A DNA stretch of 64,000 bases from Mastacembelus armatus (GCF_900324485.2 NC_046635.1:20587122-20651121); one strand, 5' to 3'. Shown: positions 1 to 13,400, counted from the stretch's first letter. Made by a program: numbers and translations. The notes: generated from the letters alone by a model not told the origin.

Positions 1-400
1 CTAGCTATAGCGCAGTGGTTAGCCGGATGCTAACAAGCTAGTCCGTTGTTGTTGTCTTTCCGTCTATTGTTGTTGTTCGACTATGAGAACAACATTTTAA
101 GGCTCTCGAGGTGTCCCGTAGCCATCTCCTCACAGTCTCATCGGACAGTTTCTTATGTTTTTACTTCACTAGGAAACAAGCACACAATGTCCCCGGTCTG
201 CAGTGAGGTCCCGATGCAGGGGCAGTGTTTTTCATCCCGGTGTGCAGCTGTAGCTGGAGCCGCTTGTGGGGTTTAAAGATGGCGTTAGGCAGTCTCCCTG
301 TTCCCGCAGAATCCCAGCATTCAGCGCGTCTCCAGTTTACTGAGGGTCAGAAAATAACGCAAAGTTTATAACAGTAGATACTTTAGTTAAAGATTTATGC
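1..400. promoter_or_regulatory. CpG-rich edge, possible promoter or first exon
   Basis: About 18 CpG dinucleotides fall in these 400 bases, far denser than in the next 10 kb. At 279 an AAGATGGCG context (YY1-like, often seen at vertebrate starts) opens a 30-codon frame, MALGSLPVPAESQHSARLQF and on, closing at 368-370. I do not recognise the peptide. It could be a first coding exon, a 5' UTR, or part of a CpG island of a gene outside the window to the left. Only the base composition and the context are seen; a gene is inferred weakly. Confidence 0.3.
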
Positions 401-870
401 TTGACGGCATTTTTAATTACATTTTTAGTTAGTTTGTTTGTTTTATTGAGGGAGGGGGGGGCAGTTTACTGCTACAAATAATACATAGCATAGCAGTTAA
501 ATACATGAATATATGGAAATTATGTTTACAACAGTGTCAAGCAGAGAGACTCACCATGGACTACTTACTATTAGGAGTCACATCAGGGTTAGTCTGCAGA
601 AAGTCAAGGTGTCTGAATACTTTCTGGACCTCCTCTGTGTGACATTACAGGTTAACCTTATTTGATTTTATTAATTGAAACAATCATGTATATATTTTTT
701 ACCCACAAAAATATACCATGTGTTATGCAAATAACCCATTAGTTTTGACAATTTGAGCAATACCATGCCAGTATCACCAATACCAATACTGATTCTAATA
801 TTTTTTATTAATAAAAATGCCCTGTAATATTATGAGGTGGAGAGCCATGTGTCACTATTATTGTATATTG
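401..870. other. Intergenic, nothing recognised
   Basis: AT-rich sequence with no convincing reading frame, RNA gene or repeat that I recognise. Confidence 0.5.
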
Positions 871-1214
871 TATTGTGTAAATCCATTCATCCACTATCTG
901 AACCTGCTTATTACTATTTAGGGTCACAGGGATCTGCTTGAGTCTTTGGGTGAAAGGCAGGGGTACACTCTGGACAGGTCACATATAAACAATCCACACA
1001 TACTCACACTCACTCCTATGGGCAATTTAGAATCACCAATCAACCAATGTTTTTGGACTGCGGGAGGAAATCGGAGTACCTGGAGAAAACCCATGCAAGC
1101 AACATGCAAACTCCACACAGAAAGGCCCCTGCCAGGTTTCGAATGAGGAACCTTCTTGCTGTGAGGCAACAATACTAAACACCAAGCCAATGTGCTACCC
1201 TATATTGTGTAAAT
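871..1214 (-). mobile_element. Full-length tRNA-derived SINE, fish type
   Basis: The element (883-1202) reads on the minus strand. Its tRNA-like head lies at high coordinates (AGCACATTGGCTTGG... then the TTGCCTCACAGCAAGAAGG block), followed by the GGAGTTTGCATGTTG and CCGCAGTCC-like body, and a LINE-like tail ending in ATGGATG-type repeats near 883. A perfect 12-bp target site duplication, TATTGTGTAAAT, flanks it at 871-882 and 1203-1214. This proves insertion by target-primed reverse transcription. The family name is not certain. Confidence 0.85.
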
Positions 1215-1955
1215 GCATAGTTAATATGCATCTCTGGACACATTTCCATTACCACCAAATGATTAGAAAATCATTATGCATTGTTTTTGCTATTTTCTGG
1301 TAGTGACTTGATGAAATGCATGTTAATACGCAGAATAGTTTTTTTATGGTGATTTTATGGCTTTATGGTCTTTGTTTAGTATCATAACACTGGTCATGAA
1401 AAGCTTGTGTGTTATCAATAGGCTACTTAGTCAGGATATCAGTCTCAGATTGTAGATGTAGCAGTTACAATATTTTAATGCATCATATATCATGGCTAAC
1501 ATTTAAACTATGTTTATATGTAAATTGACAGCATATAGATATGAGCAAGCAAAAATGAGGAATGTGTCCAAGTATGGGAAGATGAAAACGATGTTTCCTA
1601 TTAATGATGCTCAGCTGAACTGTTCCAATTGCCCCATACATCCTGGGTTGTAAAACAAAATCTACTCTTTTTAAAAGAATGAAGGACAACAATACGTTGT
1701 GGCTGAAATATCAAACACTCTGTAGTAGTATGTGCTGCCCACTAGGTGGTAGTGTGGCCTAAACATTTTACCAACTTGGGTTAGTGGTACAGAAATCTTA
1801 AAACATCCTGATGCTGGTCATATGCTGCTCTACTAACTGGTGGTTTAAGATTACATAAATGTTATTTTTGTTTATATTGGTGTATTGTATAAGGTTATTT
1901 GAACTTGTTAAAAAAACAGCACAGTGTTTAGATAGCTTTCATGTTTGCCTTGATG
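1215..1955. other. Intergenic, nothing recognised
   Basis: AT-rich, with short chance frames only. No homology that I can recognise. Confidence 0.45.
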
Positions 1956-1973
1956 ACATTTGATTGCTGGTAT

Positions 1974-2293
1974 GATTGTGGTTAGCACTGTCAGCCCACA
2001 GCAACAAGTTTGTGAGGTTGCATGTTTTCTCTAGAAACTCTGGCTTCCTCCCACAGTCCAAAGACATGCATGTTAAGTTAATTGGTAACCCTAAATTGCC
2101 AATAGTTGTGTGTCTTTGTTTGTCTCTATGTGTTAGCCCTGTGATAAACTGGCAATCTGTCTACACCACCTCTTGGGCAATGCTCAATGTCAGCTGGGAT
2201 AGGCTCCAGCATGCCCCATCCTGCCCGCTCCCCCCCCAAACACCTACCCACCCGCCACTGGATAGCAGCAATAAGCAGTATAGATAAAGGATA
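1974..2293 (+). mobile_element. tRNA-derived SINE, near full length
   Basis: Same family as the copy at 883-1202, on the opposite strand. It starts with GTGGTTAGCACTGTC (A-box-like head), runs through TGGCTTCCTCCCACAGTCC and TTAATTGGTAACCCTAAATT, and ends with GGGATAGGCTCCAGC and an AGTATAGATAAAGGATAG tail. Flanks share ATTTGATT...TATGATTG on both sides with a small gap, an imperfect target duplication. Confidence 0.8.
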
Positions 2294-4555
2294 GATATTT
2301 GATTTCTATGATTGCCCTCTAGAGAAATTACTAGTTTGAAATCCAGATTGAGAGTCAGACAGATTCAATACCAGGGAGATAGCACAAGGTCTTCAGGAAG
2401 CTGTCCTTTTCATCCTCAAACTCAATTAGACAGAAAGGGTGGGTTTTCAGGAGCGCGTCAAACCTTAAAAGGAAACTTGAAAAGCCATTAATTTTGTAAG
2501 CATGTTATCAGAAGTGATTTGGGAGCAGCTGACTGTCTCGGAATAGTGCAACGCTGTCACTTCTAATTATGCTATCATAAAGTCTCCCTTTCAACAGAGA
2601 TAACCTTTCTTTTATTTGGCCTTCTCCAAATTAGTGCTCCATGACAGACAGTGGAGGAACTCAATCAAACATTACTGAGAGAAGATCAGTGCTAATTTAA
2701 TTATATCTTGTCTCTTACACATGTTGGGTAGGTTGTTAGGTACAGTATTTTCAGTTCTTGTGCTAAATTGCAGTTTGAGATTTCACTGTTGTTTAGGAGC
2801 ACATAAATTAAAAGGCCCAGGTAGTTGGCCCTCTTGTCCAAACCTGTGCATGTTACTGGTGTCAACCATATATGTCAGCCTCTGTGTATATAAGTTGACA
2901 TATTAATAGGTACACTATATAGAATATTGTACCTGTTTGTAATAAACTATAACAGTCTACCTGAATCCACTGAAGTGAGGTCAGGGGCTTTGTTAATGTA
3001 ATGGATCCTTATGAAAGGTCAAGGTTCCAGACTAGCAAACACTGTAATTTATTTTTGGGGGGTCGGGGTGGGTGACGGGCAGGGAATGGGCAGAAATAAT
3101 GGAAGTGGTGCTAAATCAGCAATAGTTGATGTGGATAATAAAAATGTGTCTAACCTGTATTTTTGTGTCTTTGTTGGGTTAGGCATCTGTGCATGTGTCT
3201 TTTTTAGTGTTTTTTAGCATCTTTTTAGTGTTTGATAAATAATAACATTCAGAAGTCAAGTTTTTTTTTCAGACTGCGACTATAGTAATTTTTTGTATTT
3301 AGGTGACAAAGGTTTGCAGGGAAAATATTTACTCCCAATTAAAATGAGAATTTCACAGCCTAACTACATGTGAAGGTAGACTTGTTTAAGGTTGTAAAAA
3401 CAGGGAAACACAATTCATGGTATCAAGAAAAGATATGAAAATAGTTTCCTGCAGCATTTTAGAGCTGAAAATAATAAGCCTATCTCATTATCATCCTTGT
3501 CTCATTTTGACTATAGACTTTCTCTGTTTATGATTGAAAGCAGTAATTGCAGCATGATGATAACTGTCCCTTCAGTAACTTCTTTCATTGATTCCAACCC
3601 ATTGCCTCACTTCTTTTAACTGTGAGGTTAATTTTGAAGCTGCTGACCTGTGTTAACTTGTCAATAGCAGGTTAAATCAATAGTATCAATTCTTCTTGTT
3701 GTGTAATTATTCAGAATTGATTGTTTACTGATGAGACTGCATTAAGGGACTGTCCTCTGCCAGTATCAACTCTTGGGGTGTCATGTTATAGAGGATTAAA
3801 CATCCAGCCAAAAGCAATTAACCCACCATACTAAAAGTGTAGCATCTTCCCAAGTTGAGAGATTGACTCCATGCTTTTAGATTAATTAGAGCACCATTTG
3901 TCCTCCTACTAAATTTTGACAAACAATTAATACAATCATTTAATTAGGCCCATATATATTTGCATGAAAATATGATCAATTTATGTTGTTTTTCATATGT
4001 GTAAATTAGATAGTGCTGCTTTATGTTCCCTTATTGATTGCACAAAGAGCATTGCATCCATTTCATGACATGCAAATGAAGGGTGGGAGATAAACAGCTG
4101 AGGAATGGACTGTAGTCTTCAGTGCCAGAATTATGTTTCATATATTTTAGGCTGAGTGTATATTCAGGGATGTCACAAAGGCAGGGTCAAAGCTTGTCAG
4201 GGGTCAGAACAAACAAAAACAAATGGTTTCGGTTGAGTCGTGATTGTCTTTTCAGTCTTGTTTTATGATTCAGCAGCAGACGTATAGTTTTTCACAGGGT
4301 GGCTGCATACACACTAATAAAGAGGCAGATTGCTGTTGTCTTCAGTGATTTATCCTGCTCTTCTGCTCTCCATCTGTACTAGATGAAAAGTTAATTAAAA
4401 CCCTGTCTTGTGTCCTCATTCCATCCCAGACAGCAAGAGCAAATCACCTCCCACCATTTACAACCTTTATTATTTCTTCATGAATATCAGAGCTGAAGTC
4501 AAACAGGGCAGCATTTAGGCTCTACATGCCTTCTGTTCAGCTTGGCCTTAAACCT
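2294..4555. other. AT-rich intergenic block with homeodomain-like sites
   Basis: No gene seen. Between about 3480 and 4120 the sequence is rich in TAATTA/ATTAAT cores (for example near 3885 and 3940) and carries an ATGCAAAT octamer near 4071. Such clusters are common in vertebrate enhancers, but conservation cannot be judged here. Confidence 0.3.
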
Positions 4556-4710
4556 CACTATAAAATCCATCCATCTATTTTCTGTACCCGCTTTTTCCTG
4601 AAAGCCAGGGTCACGGGGATCTGCTGGAGCCCATCCCAGCTCTCTGTCGGGTGAAAGGCAGGGGTACACCCTGGACAGGTCACCAGTCCGTTGCAGGGCC
4701 ACTATAAAAT
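4556..4710 (-). mobile_element. 5'-truncated SINE copy with perfect target duplication
   Basis: Only the LINE-like 3' part of the family is present (about 4567-4699), reading on the minus strand from GGCCCTGCAACGGACTGG to a tail of GATGGATGG type. The 11-bp direct repeat CACTATAAAAT flanks it at 4556-4566 and 4700-4710. Confidence 0.85.
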
Positions 4711-7700
4711 GTATATATAAAATTATTTACTTACAAATTGCTGTGTGTGAATAAGAGGTAGCGCTTTTTGTAATTAAATTTATTTTCTGTGGGTAGATGG
4801 AACTAATCATACAGCACAGCAGAAGCAAAACTAAATTCACTTAATCTCCCTCCCTTTTTTGACCAATTGGTCTGCTCCACCGAGGACATGCATTGTATAT
4901 TGTGACAACAAGTATTCTTCGATAGTCCACAAAAAGTGTCTTTAGTCAACAAATACTGCAGCTGCATCTAAGGCACAATGGTGTTAAGCTGGTGTCTTGT
5001 AAGAAATTGTTGGTGTTTAGATGTTTAGCTGTGGCTAGGTGAAGCAATTCCTCAGTCGCCTATACTGCTGATTCACCACAGGCAGCAGGGCAGTTTGTCA
5101 GAGGAGACAGAACCATTCCCACCAAGGAGAAGCCATATTCAATTTTCTTTTGGGGAAGAGTGAGCATACAGGCAGAGACAGAGAGAACAGTTCACATCCA
5201 GGACACAGAGCCCTCATTTTGAGAGTAGCATATTTCCTTGGATCATCCACACAACTGACAGAGATTCAAATTCATTTAAAGAGAACATGCATCCAGTGCT
5301 GGAAAGTAGCCATCACAGACTTTATTTATGGTACATCAGTAAAGCCTTTCTGGATTTGATCTTTCCTCTATATATTTTTTTATGCAGCAGAGAATTGTGA
5401 CATAGAGAAATATGAAGAAATTAAGGGAGCTTCATTGTCCACAGCTGTACATTAGTCTGTGAATGGTCCAGTAAATGTTAATTTGAACTGCATTAAGACC
5501 AGAGGGTATAGCAAACATTTTTCACCTTTGGGAAAGTGCCACATTTTTGTGTGATGGAGGAAATAATGTTCATGCCTATCTCTTGGGGAATGTTTGAACA
5601 CTCAATCAAACAGCTGGAATCACTGCAATTTAAAGTGAAGGCATCTGTGGGTATAAATGAATATCAAGGAAGCTGGTCATGTGTGCAAATTTATTCTTTA
5701 ATAATAAAACAACTAGTAAAGAAGAAATAATATATATATATATATATATATAAAAATATATTACAACACAAACTTGTCAAAATGTAAAAATCTTGACATT
5801 AGCAAGAGTATGGAACAAAGGCCAATACTATTTGCTGCCGTCTTATTAGGCTACATTAGGCTACAGTGAGGTTTTTTTAAGACCACCCCATGAACACTGA
5901 CTAGAAAATAACTTGAAATACTGATATGATGCGACAACAAACAACGTGCAAAGCTGAACACCAGAAATTATTTTTGCACTGCTGTGACCATCTACTCAGA
6001 GAAAGTAAGAACAGAACAGAGACAGACTTATCATGTGCCTTTCTTATGTATATTAAGTATGGTGTAGATTAGGTATACAGGGGGTTTATGCCAAATGGTT
6101 TCATACACTTTTTACAACAGTGCCTTCCAAAACATAATTACATCATAAAGCCCCTTGTCAGTTTCACAGGTCATGGGACCGAGTGTTTCTCCAATGAGAC
6201 CATAAAGGGCTATTACTCTCAGATAGTACTGAAGAAATGTCACCTTGAACTGCAGTTGATTTGACAGAAATGTCTCACCAGTACCTTTACGTTACCAGTA
6301 AATAAGTTGGTGTCATTTTTTAAGGAGCACTGTACAGCAGTGAAACCTTGGTATTCAAACCATATTATTTGAAAATATAGGAAATTAGTCTCAAGTGAGG
6401 GAATTGCAAACAAACACACTCAAGCTACAACAAACACAAGAACATTTGGCAGCACACAGCCTCAGTAATAAGACACATTCCACCCACAATATTCTTGTTT
6501 GATAGGTTGAGATCAAGTGTGATGTTCACAATTTGATCTATACATAATAAAAACACTAGGCATGCATTAAAGCCATGATGCACAATAATATTTGTTTTTA
6601 GGGGGGTTAAAGAAGAACTTTATTGTAAAAAAAAAAAAAACAACAACAAAAATGATGATACTCCTAATATTTTGTTATGTGCTTTTAGATTTTGCAGTGT
6701 AATGGATAAATGGACTGTGGTGTGCCAATCTAATTGGATAAAGGTTTTCTGTGGAACATTGTTTTCCAGTGGGATCTGTTGTTCCTCATGTGGCCTAACC
6801 ATGTAAACTAATGCCTAATCACATTCAAGCCATAGTCTATTTACTTTCTGGGCACTGCTGCTCTGGCAAGAGGCAAATTGGGCTGGTGCAGTGCACAATT
6901 GCCAGTCGCTCCATGCTAATGCTAATGAAGTTTACATGGCAAGTGAGGGACCCTGACATCATGGGTCAAAAATGTAGTTATTTACAGAACTACAATGGGG
7001 GAGTAAGGCTCAGCTTAAATCAATTAGCTAAGAGGACAAATATCATCTAAATCATACCCTGTCTGGCCCTAGGCTGTGGTCCTCAAAAATCAGATGGCGA
7101 GAAGCACTTAGTCAGCCTTGGCCAGAGTTATGATTGAGTTGCTGACAGCTAAGCCTACATGTACTGTATCAACTAGCTCCAACGTGAACGGGTACCAAAA
7201 GATCAAGCTGCAGATTACGCTTTAAATAAGTCATTTTGTAATTCGATACTAGTAATTTCTGTTAAAATCAAATGAATGAATATCAAAGCTGATTAATGAG
7301 GAGTTACTTTTTTTAATTTCAGTTTGTAAACTGAAACAAAAATGGCTGGCCCGTTTGGTTTTCTGTTATTCTTTGGTGACAGATCCTGATTTGAACATGA
7401 GCCATCTTTAAGAAGTGTGGAGCTTCTGCACTGCACTTCAGTTTACTAGCATCAGATACTTAATTCATGCCTTAGCATCAATGTTTTAATCATCAGCTCT
7501 ACCACCTGACTAGCAATGTCCAATCATATTTATACAAATGTGGCATACATGGCACCTTTAGCAACTTGACACTTTACAGTTACTACTTTGCTGATTACCA
7601 ATGCTGTTTGCTGTTGCAACACTTTCCACCTACCCAACCTGCTCTTTAATTTATGTGCCAAACTTTAATTACCTATTACTTAACCATGACCTAATGTATG

Positions 7701-10700
7701 TGCTCAGGGGGTAATTGATTTATCAACAAAATCATTGTTACTCCTTAGATTCTTTTTAAACTCCTCAAAGAAACACATCTGATTTAATTATATAATAATT
7801 TGCCGTAAATAGTTTTTTGATACTGTCTGAACTGAAAACAAAACTGACTGTGCTTCATTGGGCAGGTTATTTGAGGCTTTTACTTTCTTTTGCAGGAGAT
7901 TTGGAACTGAGGAACAAAGTAATGTGGAAAGTTTCATCACCTATGAAACTATCTGCCTCCTTCTGTGAGTATGAGCAAGAATAAGGAGGGATATCACCCA
8001 ATGAGAAAAGGTGAGAACATATGGTAGCTGTTTTGCAAAGCTGTATGTGGCAGATACCATTTCTGCCAATAATCTGATCACAGTGGAGACTTCAAGAAAG
8101 AGCAGGTCTCGAGGGGAGTGACATACCTGGATATCTGGAATCCTGTGAGGTGTGACACATCCAATTTACCTCTGTGGACCAGTCAGCAATCTCCCTGTAA
8201 TGTTCACCAGGGCAACAGCCTGAGAGATTAAACGAAGTCAGACTTGTCAAGAGACCCTTTTCACACTGGTCAACTTGCACATCAGATCAGAGTAAAGCAG
8301 ATTAAATGTTCTAAAGATGAAACAGGCATTTTTGCAGGTATCTGCATTGGGGAGTGAATTACTGTATTCAGAAGACCATAATGTCATGATGTACATTTTC
8401 ATCTTGTTAGCCTGAAGATAGAAAACAGTGCCAAGGTTCTTATTAGCCTCAGGCCATGTCAAATTTTACCTTTGGATATTCTCCATCTTACCTCATTTTT
8501 GACAAATTGCTCTTACTCCATATTTCAAGATCACTGTATCTAGTGCAATATGCAAGACATACAGAATGGAAAGCATGTATGTTGGTATACTGTAAAGCCA
8601 CTCCAACAATCACAAACTATCCTACTTGGCCTAAGGGTATTTGCTTTCAGCTAATTGATGGATGGGTGAATTTCCATGTTGGAAATTTAGCTTCACATCC
8701 AATCTGTTTCACTTATCCTGTAGTAACTAACAGCCATGCTGCCTGTGGTTAGTTGATTATCTCTGCCCTGCATCATTAGCAGCCAGTCCAGACAGACAGA
8801 CACACACACCACAGTCAGTCACCGTACTATCTGAACCCGGCCACGAGGATGAGATCTGTGATGAGGGCCTCTATGGTCTCACGGGTACCATGGATGACAG
8901 AGATGCTTTATCCTCTCTATCCCTCTCCCTGGAGAATTGATTTGATGATAACACAGACACAGAATTGAATCACAGAGACATAATCCTGGCCAAATGTACA
9001 GATGTCATTATGTTAAGATAACCAATCAGCAATGGCTAAAAGGATATGTTACGTCATTAAAGTTCCAGTTGCATAGAGGTCAGTAACATCAACCAAACAA
9101 CTGCTCATTTTAGTTCCAGGAATTTTATCATTACTTAAAGTGACTGTTTTAGTTACTCTACTGTTTTAATGTGGTCACACCAAAGGATTCCAGCCAATGG
9201 AACTGAGTTTAGAAAATCAACTAAAATGAAGCCTTCCCATTTTTCTTTAAAATTATAGTCCCACATTGTGTGATACCTGTTACCTGTGTTATATTACAGG
9301 GTTCTGATCTGTCTCCATATTTATCTGCAGGTTTACAGAATTTACAATTAGATGGTTTGTGATAGCTCAGAGCAGCATAGTATTAACCCTCTAACCCTTA
9401 ATAGTTAATACACAAAAAGAAGAATATGCTCAGATATGTTATTTTAGTAACATTAGAGGTTTAAATCTTGACCTGACCCTTTTCTAACTATAATGAACTT
9501 ATCAAGAATTAGTTTCCTACCTCATCAGACAGAGTACTCGAATTTGTGCCCCTAAAGTAGCTTGTACCTTATAGTGATGTATTATCCATCATACATTCCT
9601 GGTCAGGGCCAGGACTGATCAGGTCATTTCCCTGTCCAGCATTGATAGGCAATGATTAAAACTGCACAGATCCGACCCAATGAGGCCCAAGAGAAGGATT
9701 CATCTTCCAAGGTTCAGTAACACCAGGGTTGGACTGGCTTACTCTATAATCATATTTATATCCGGTTATGACCACTGTCTCTGCTTCTTCCTGTTCAACA
9801 CAAATGAGATCAGAGGATTAAATGTGGTATTAGGATTTTTCATGAAGTAATATCAATGGCAGACAGATACTTCCAAAATGAACAACATGGTTGTGTGCAA
9901 TGCGATACTGCAATATACTGTAAGACAAAGATCTTACTTGATGGAATTGTATATACTTTTGGATAATTGGGTAATACATTATTATGATAATGAAAACATA
10001 AACCAAGGGGTTAAGCGATGACTTCCATTTTTGTTATAACACTGTAAGACCAGAAAACAGACTGACTCCTTCAACATTTTCCCATACTTTCTTGCTTGGA
10101 GTATATTTAATATTATTAGTGCAGATCTGTGAATTATGCATCAAATTTGGCCTTATATTATAATAATGAAAGCATAATTTTTGAGGTGTCAGACATTTCC
10201 TCTTGCTGTGATTTTCTCTATACCTCTCACATTTATAGGGAAGACTTTAAATCTTTTGGATTTTATGGGGCAGTTACAGCTTGTCCGACAGCTGAGGTTA
10301 TGCGGCAATGGTATTTCCATGGGACTGTCTACCTACATTCTTGTTTTCTGTTTATTCAATTTCTCTTTTTCTACCTGCTTCCCTTTGTCTATGTATTTGT
10401 CTGCATTTATTACTGTTTCATTTTCTTGTGATCAAAGAAGCAGGAAGAAAAGATTTACAGATAATGCACAGTTTGGATGGTTTTGCATCGATCGGGTCGT
10501 TGTCTGGGGGCTCTTAGACACACCTTTCTAAGCACATTACGGTCTAATCTAAGGCAGAAAAAATTGATTTCAGTCAGCTTCAACTGCGGGAATGCATGTC
10601 AGTAAAAAGTACCTACAGTATGTAAAAGACCTTACAGTGACAAATGGGATCAATTTTACAGTTCTCTGACATTCATGGTGTTTTAAAACTACACACGCAC

Positions 10701-11756
10701 AGAAATGCGTGTAGTTAGACATAAGCAAATCTCTGCATATGCACACATTCACAGAGTTTTGAGTAAATCAACAATCGCATCGCTATTTCTTTTTTTATTT
10801 ATTCACTATCCAGACTATAAGCCTTTAAAGAACAGAATTGTTTTTGTATAATAAATATGAAAGTATAACGGCTCTTTTTTTTTTTTTAACTGTTCCTGGT
10901 CTGTCAGCCTCCAACTCTGACTCTGTGACGTACATTTTAGTAGGCTTTTCAACTTTCAATCCACTGCAGTGAAGTCTTTGATGGCTAAAACGACCTCCTT
11001 GACTGTGGACATTAGTAGAAGGCCACCTCTAAATCACACTTCCGGGGGAAAGACGGAGAGGAGGTCAGGGATGACCCAGACCAATCAATCTTGACAGGAT
11101 TTGTGGGGCTCTGCCTGTGGTTTATTCCCACCCCCTGTAAAAAATGGCACTGCGGAGTCTATTGAGGAGGTCCTGTTATGCCCCACTCTATCTGCAGGTG
11201 TCAAGACAATCTGTTCTCTTCACTCTTCCTGTACTATGTATTGGACACTACACTACAGAGCAGTCTCCCCTTCCTGTTTATCAGTGGGAAGCAACATACA
11301 TTAATGAACAGGCTAATCTGTCTCGAGAGACTAATCATTACTAACCGATCAGTCTGACACAACAGATATAGACCAGTCACATAAGCCCTACCACTAACAG
11401 CCTATCATACAATCCAGTCTCTTTTAAAGCCTTTGCTAGGGTTTTGTTTTTGTTTCATGTTGCTTTTTAATCTAGCCATAAGGCATGTGCGAAATGTTCC
11501 TTAAATAATTTTCGGTAACATTGTCCATCCCACAGAACTAGTGACTACTATTATGTCAGTCCCTTTTTGAAGTAAAACTCCCAGCACATGTCCTCGAAAG
11601 ATCAGATATGGCTCAACACAATCACTGCCGGTTAATAATCAATAAGTAATTATTTTTGTGGTCAGTGTTCACAAGATGTTTGTAGATGATTTTTTTAGTG
11701 GTTCAGGCCAAGTGGAAGTACTAAAACATCATGCTTCTAGAGAGCTTCTTCTGTGC
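4711..11756. other. Long gene-free intergenic stretch
   Basis: Seven kilobases with no frame that resembles a protein. It holds a (TA)n microsatellite at 5729-5752, A-rich tracts near 6628, and unique-looking AT-rich DNA. Segments near 6850-7050 and 8090-8470 look less repetitive and could hold regulatory elements of the receptor cluster downstream, but nothing here shows that directly. Confidence 0.4.
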
Positions 11757-12025
11757 AGGTCCATCCATTATCTATATCGCTTATCACACAAAGGGTGACG
11801 GGGGGGTGCGGGGCTGGAGTCAGTCTCATCTGATGTTAGGAAACAGGCAGGGTACAGCCTGTAAAGGTCACCAGTCTACACACAGTGACAGACAAACCCT
11901 CACACTCACAGTCACACCTACGGACAACCAATTACCTTAACCTGCATGTTTTTGAACTGTGCGAAGAATCTGTAAGTACCCGGAAGAAATCCACGGAGGA
12001 AGGAAGAAAGCTCAAACCACAATTT
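11757..12025 (-). mobile_element. Degenerate SINE copy
   Basis: Same family as 883-1202, same strand. It starts with CCATCCATTATCTATATCGC (tail) and runs through GGTCACCAGTCTACA, the CACACTCACAGTCACACCTA block and CATGTTTTTGAACTGTGCG. The tRNA-like head is missing or unrecognisable. Confidence 0.7.
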
Positions 12026-12235
12026 CTTAACAGTGGTGGAAGACGGACTGCAACCATTTGCTTACCACTAAAAGATGCAAATCTACAATGTAAAAACACT
12101 CAGGGAAAAAATGCAAAGTTTGCCGCTTTAGCAAAGAAGTGCTATATAGAAAAGATGCTTTACTTCTTTGTAGACATGTAGAAGTATACATACATACATA
12201 CACAAAACTTCCCTTCTCACCCCTATGTGTGTGTG

Positions 12236-12399
12236 TCTTCCTCAATCTCAGGTCCTCTACCAGAGGCCTGGGAGTTTGAGGGTTCTTCACAGTATCTTAG
12301 CTGTTCCTAGCACTGAGCTCTTCTGGACTGAGAGCTCTGATGTTGTTCCTGGGATCTGTTGGAGCCACTCTCCCAGTTTGGGGGTCACAGCACCGAGGT

Positions 12400-12402
<3 letters not shown>
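12236..12402 (-). mobile_element. LINE fragment, reverse transcriptase C-terminal tail
   Basis: The minus strand encodes LGAVTPKLGEWLQQIPGTTS and then ELSVQKSSVLGTAKIL, the well-known C-terminal end of a fish non-LTR retrotransposon polyprotein, followed by in-frame stops. It is a short, decayed 3' piece. The LINE clade cannot be settled from this length. Confidence 0.65.
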
Positions 12403-12437
<35 letters not shown>

Positions 12438-12460
12438 GTGCGTGTGTGTGTGTGTGTGTA
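12401..12460. repeat. Compound microsatellite (TA)n(GT)n
   Basis: Alternating TA to about 12435, then GT to about 12459. It directly abuts the LINE fragment. Confidence 0.95.
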
Positions 12461-13174
12461 TAACTGTCCCCATACACAGTCTTATCCTGCTAAATAATAA
12501 GCAGTACAAATTTCAGAACTACAATACTATGTACAATACTACTTGCTTTTTTACCACCTAAATTATAAGTGCCCTTATGATATTTGGATTCTGTTAAATC
12601 AAATGTTCTCAGGGGAACACATGCACATGTACGTCAGCACACACGTTCAGAGGTTTGCACATACACACATGCACACACAGCCACTCCAAATGCATACACA
12701 TACACACAGACAAAACGAATTGTTTCCATAGATTATCATTATAATACTAAAACACAGTAAACGAACCAATGAGAACTGTTGATTCGCCCTGAAGGCAATG
12801 GATGGTGTGTAATCGATAGCTTCACATGAGATTGGCTGAGCCTCACTAGCACAGGGCCTAAGCACTCTCAGGTAATGAACTGCCTGTTTGATATATATCC
12901 CTCACAGGGTCGGATTGCTGTGGTGCAACATGGTACTGCAACAGCAGCAATTCTTTGATTAGCTGTTTCTCTTTCATCACGCTTTCCTGGCACACAGAAA
13001 AATCACACACTCATGCTCTGACAGTGTGTTGATGTGTCCACTGTCCACCAGTCATGTGGCTCCTGCAGAATGCTCCCACCAAAAGCACCTTTAAAGATTC
13101 AATGTGTAAAGAGAGTTTATCAAGAATTCAGCCTGCTATACCTTTGGGAAACACAGTTGAATGAACTCATTCCT
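12461..13174. other. Intergenic, low-complexity CA-rich patches
   Basis: Scattered ACACACA/ATGCACAC runs around 12620-12710, otherwise nothing recognisable. Confidence 0.4.
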
Positions 13175-13400
13175 GACTCTCTTGATACTTTGGATGATGT
13201 TCAGCTGGTGAGGGCAGACAGTCAAGCAAAGGAACATGGACACTGGGTGGTGGCCTTTGGTGGCGGGCTGGCAGGCTGAAGAGTGTTACCGCACATCCTT
13301 CTTCCCTGCTGCCATCAGACTCCATAACTGAGTAGCTGTCACTGAATTTGTCATTGTTCACCTCTGGATCAATAAAGTGACATCTAATCTAATAAATGTC
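13175..13400 (+). mobile_element. LINE 3' end remnant
   Basis: CCGCACATCCTTCTTCCCTG near 13290 encodes the RTSFFPAAIRLHN-like end typical of fish Rex1/CR1-like or related reverse transcriptases. It is followed by a short 3' tail with GGATCAATAAAGTGACATC and a (CTAAT) end at about 13370-13397. The upstream coding part is decayed beyond recognition, so the left border is approximate. Confidence 0.5.

Noticed and set aside
5-25. TAGCGCAGTGGTTAGC, a tRNA A-box match
   Set aside because: No B box follows within range and the surroundings do not fold as a tRNA.
10129-10531. Overlapping frames of 69-116 codons
   Set aside because: Hydrophobic stretch comes from T-rich DNA (long TTTCTTTT runs); no start context, homology or splice sites.
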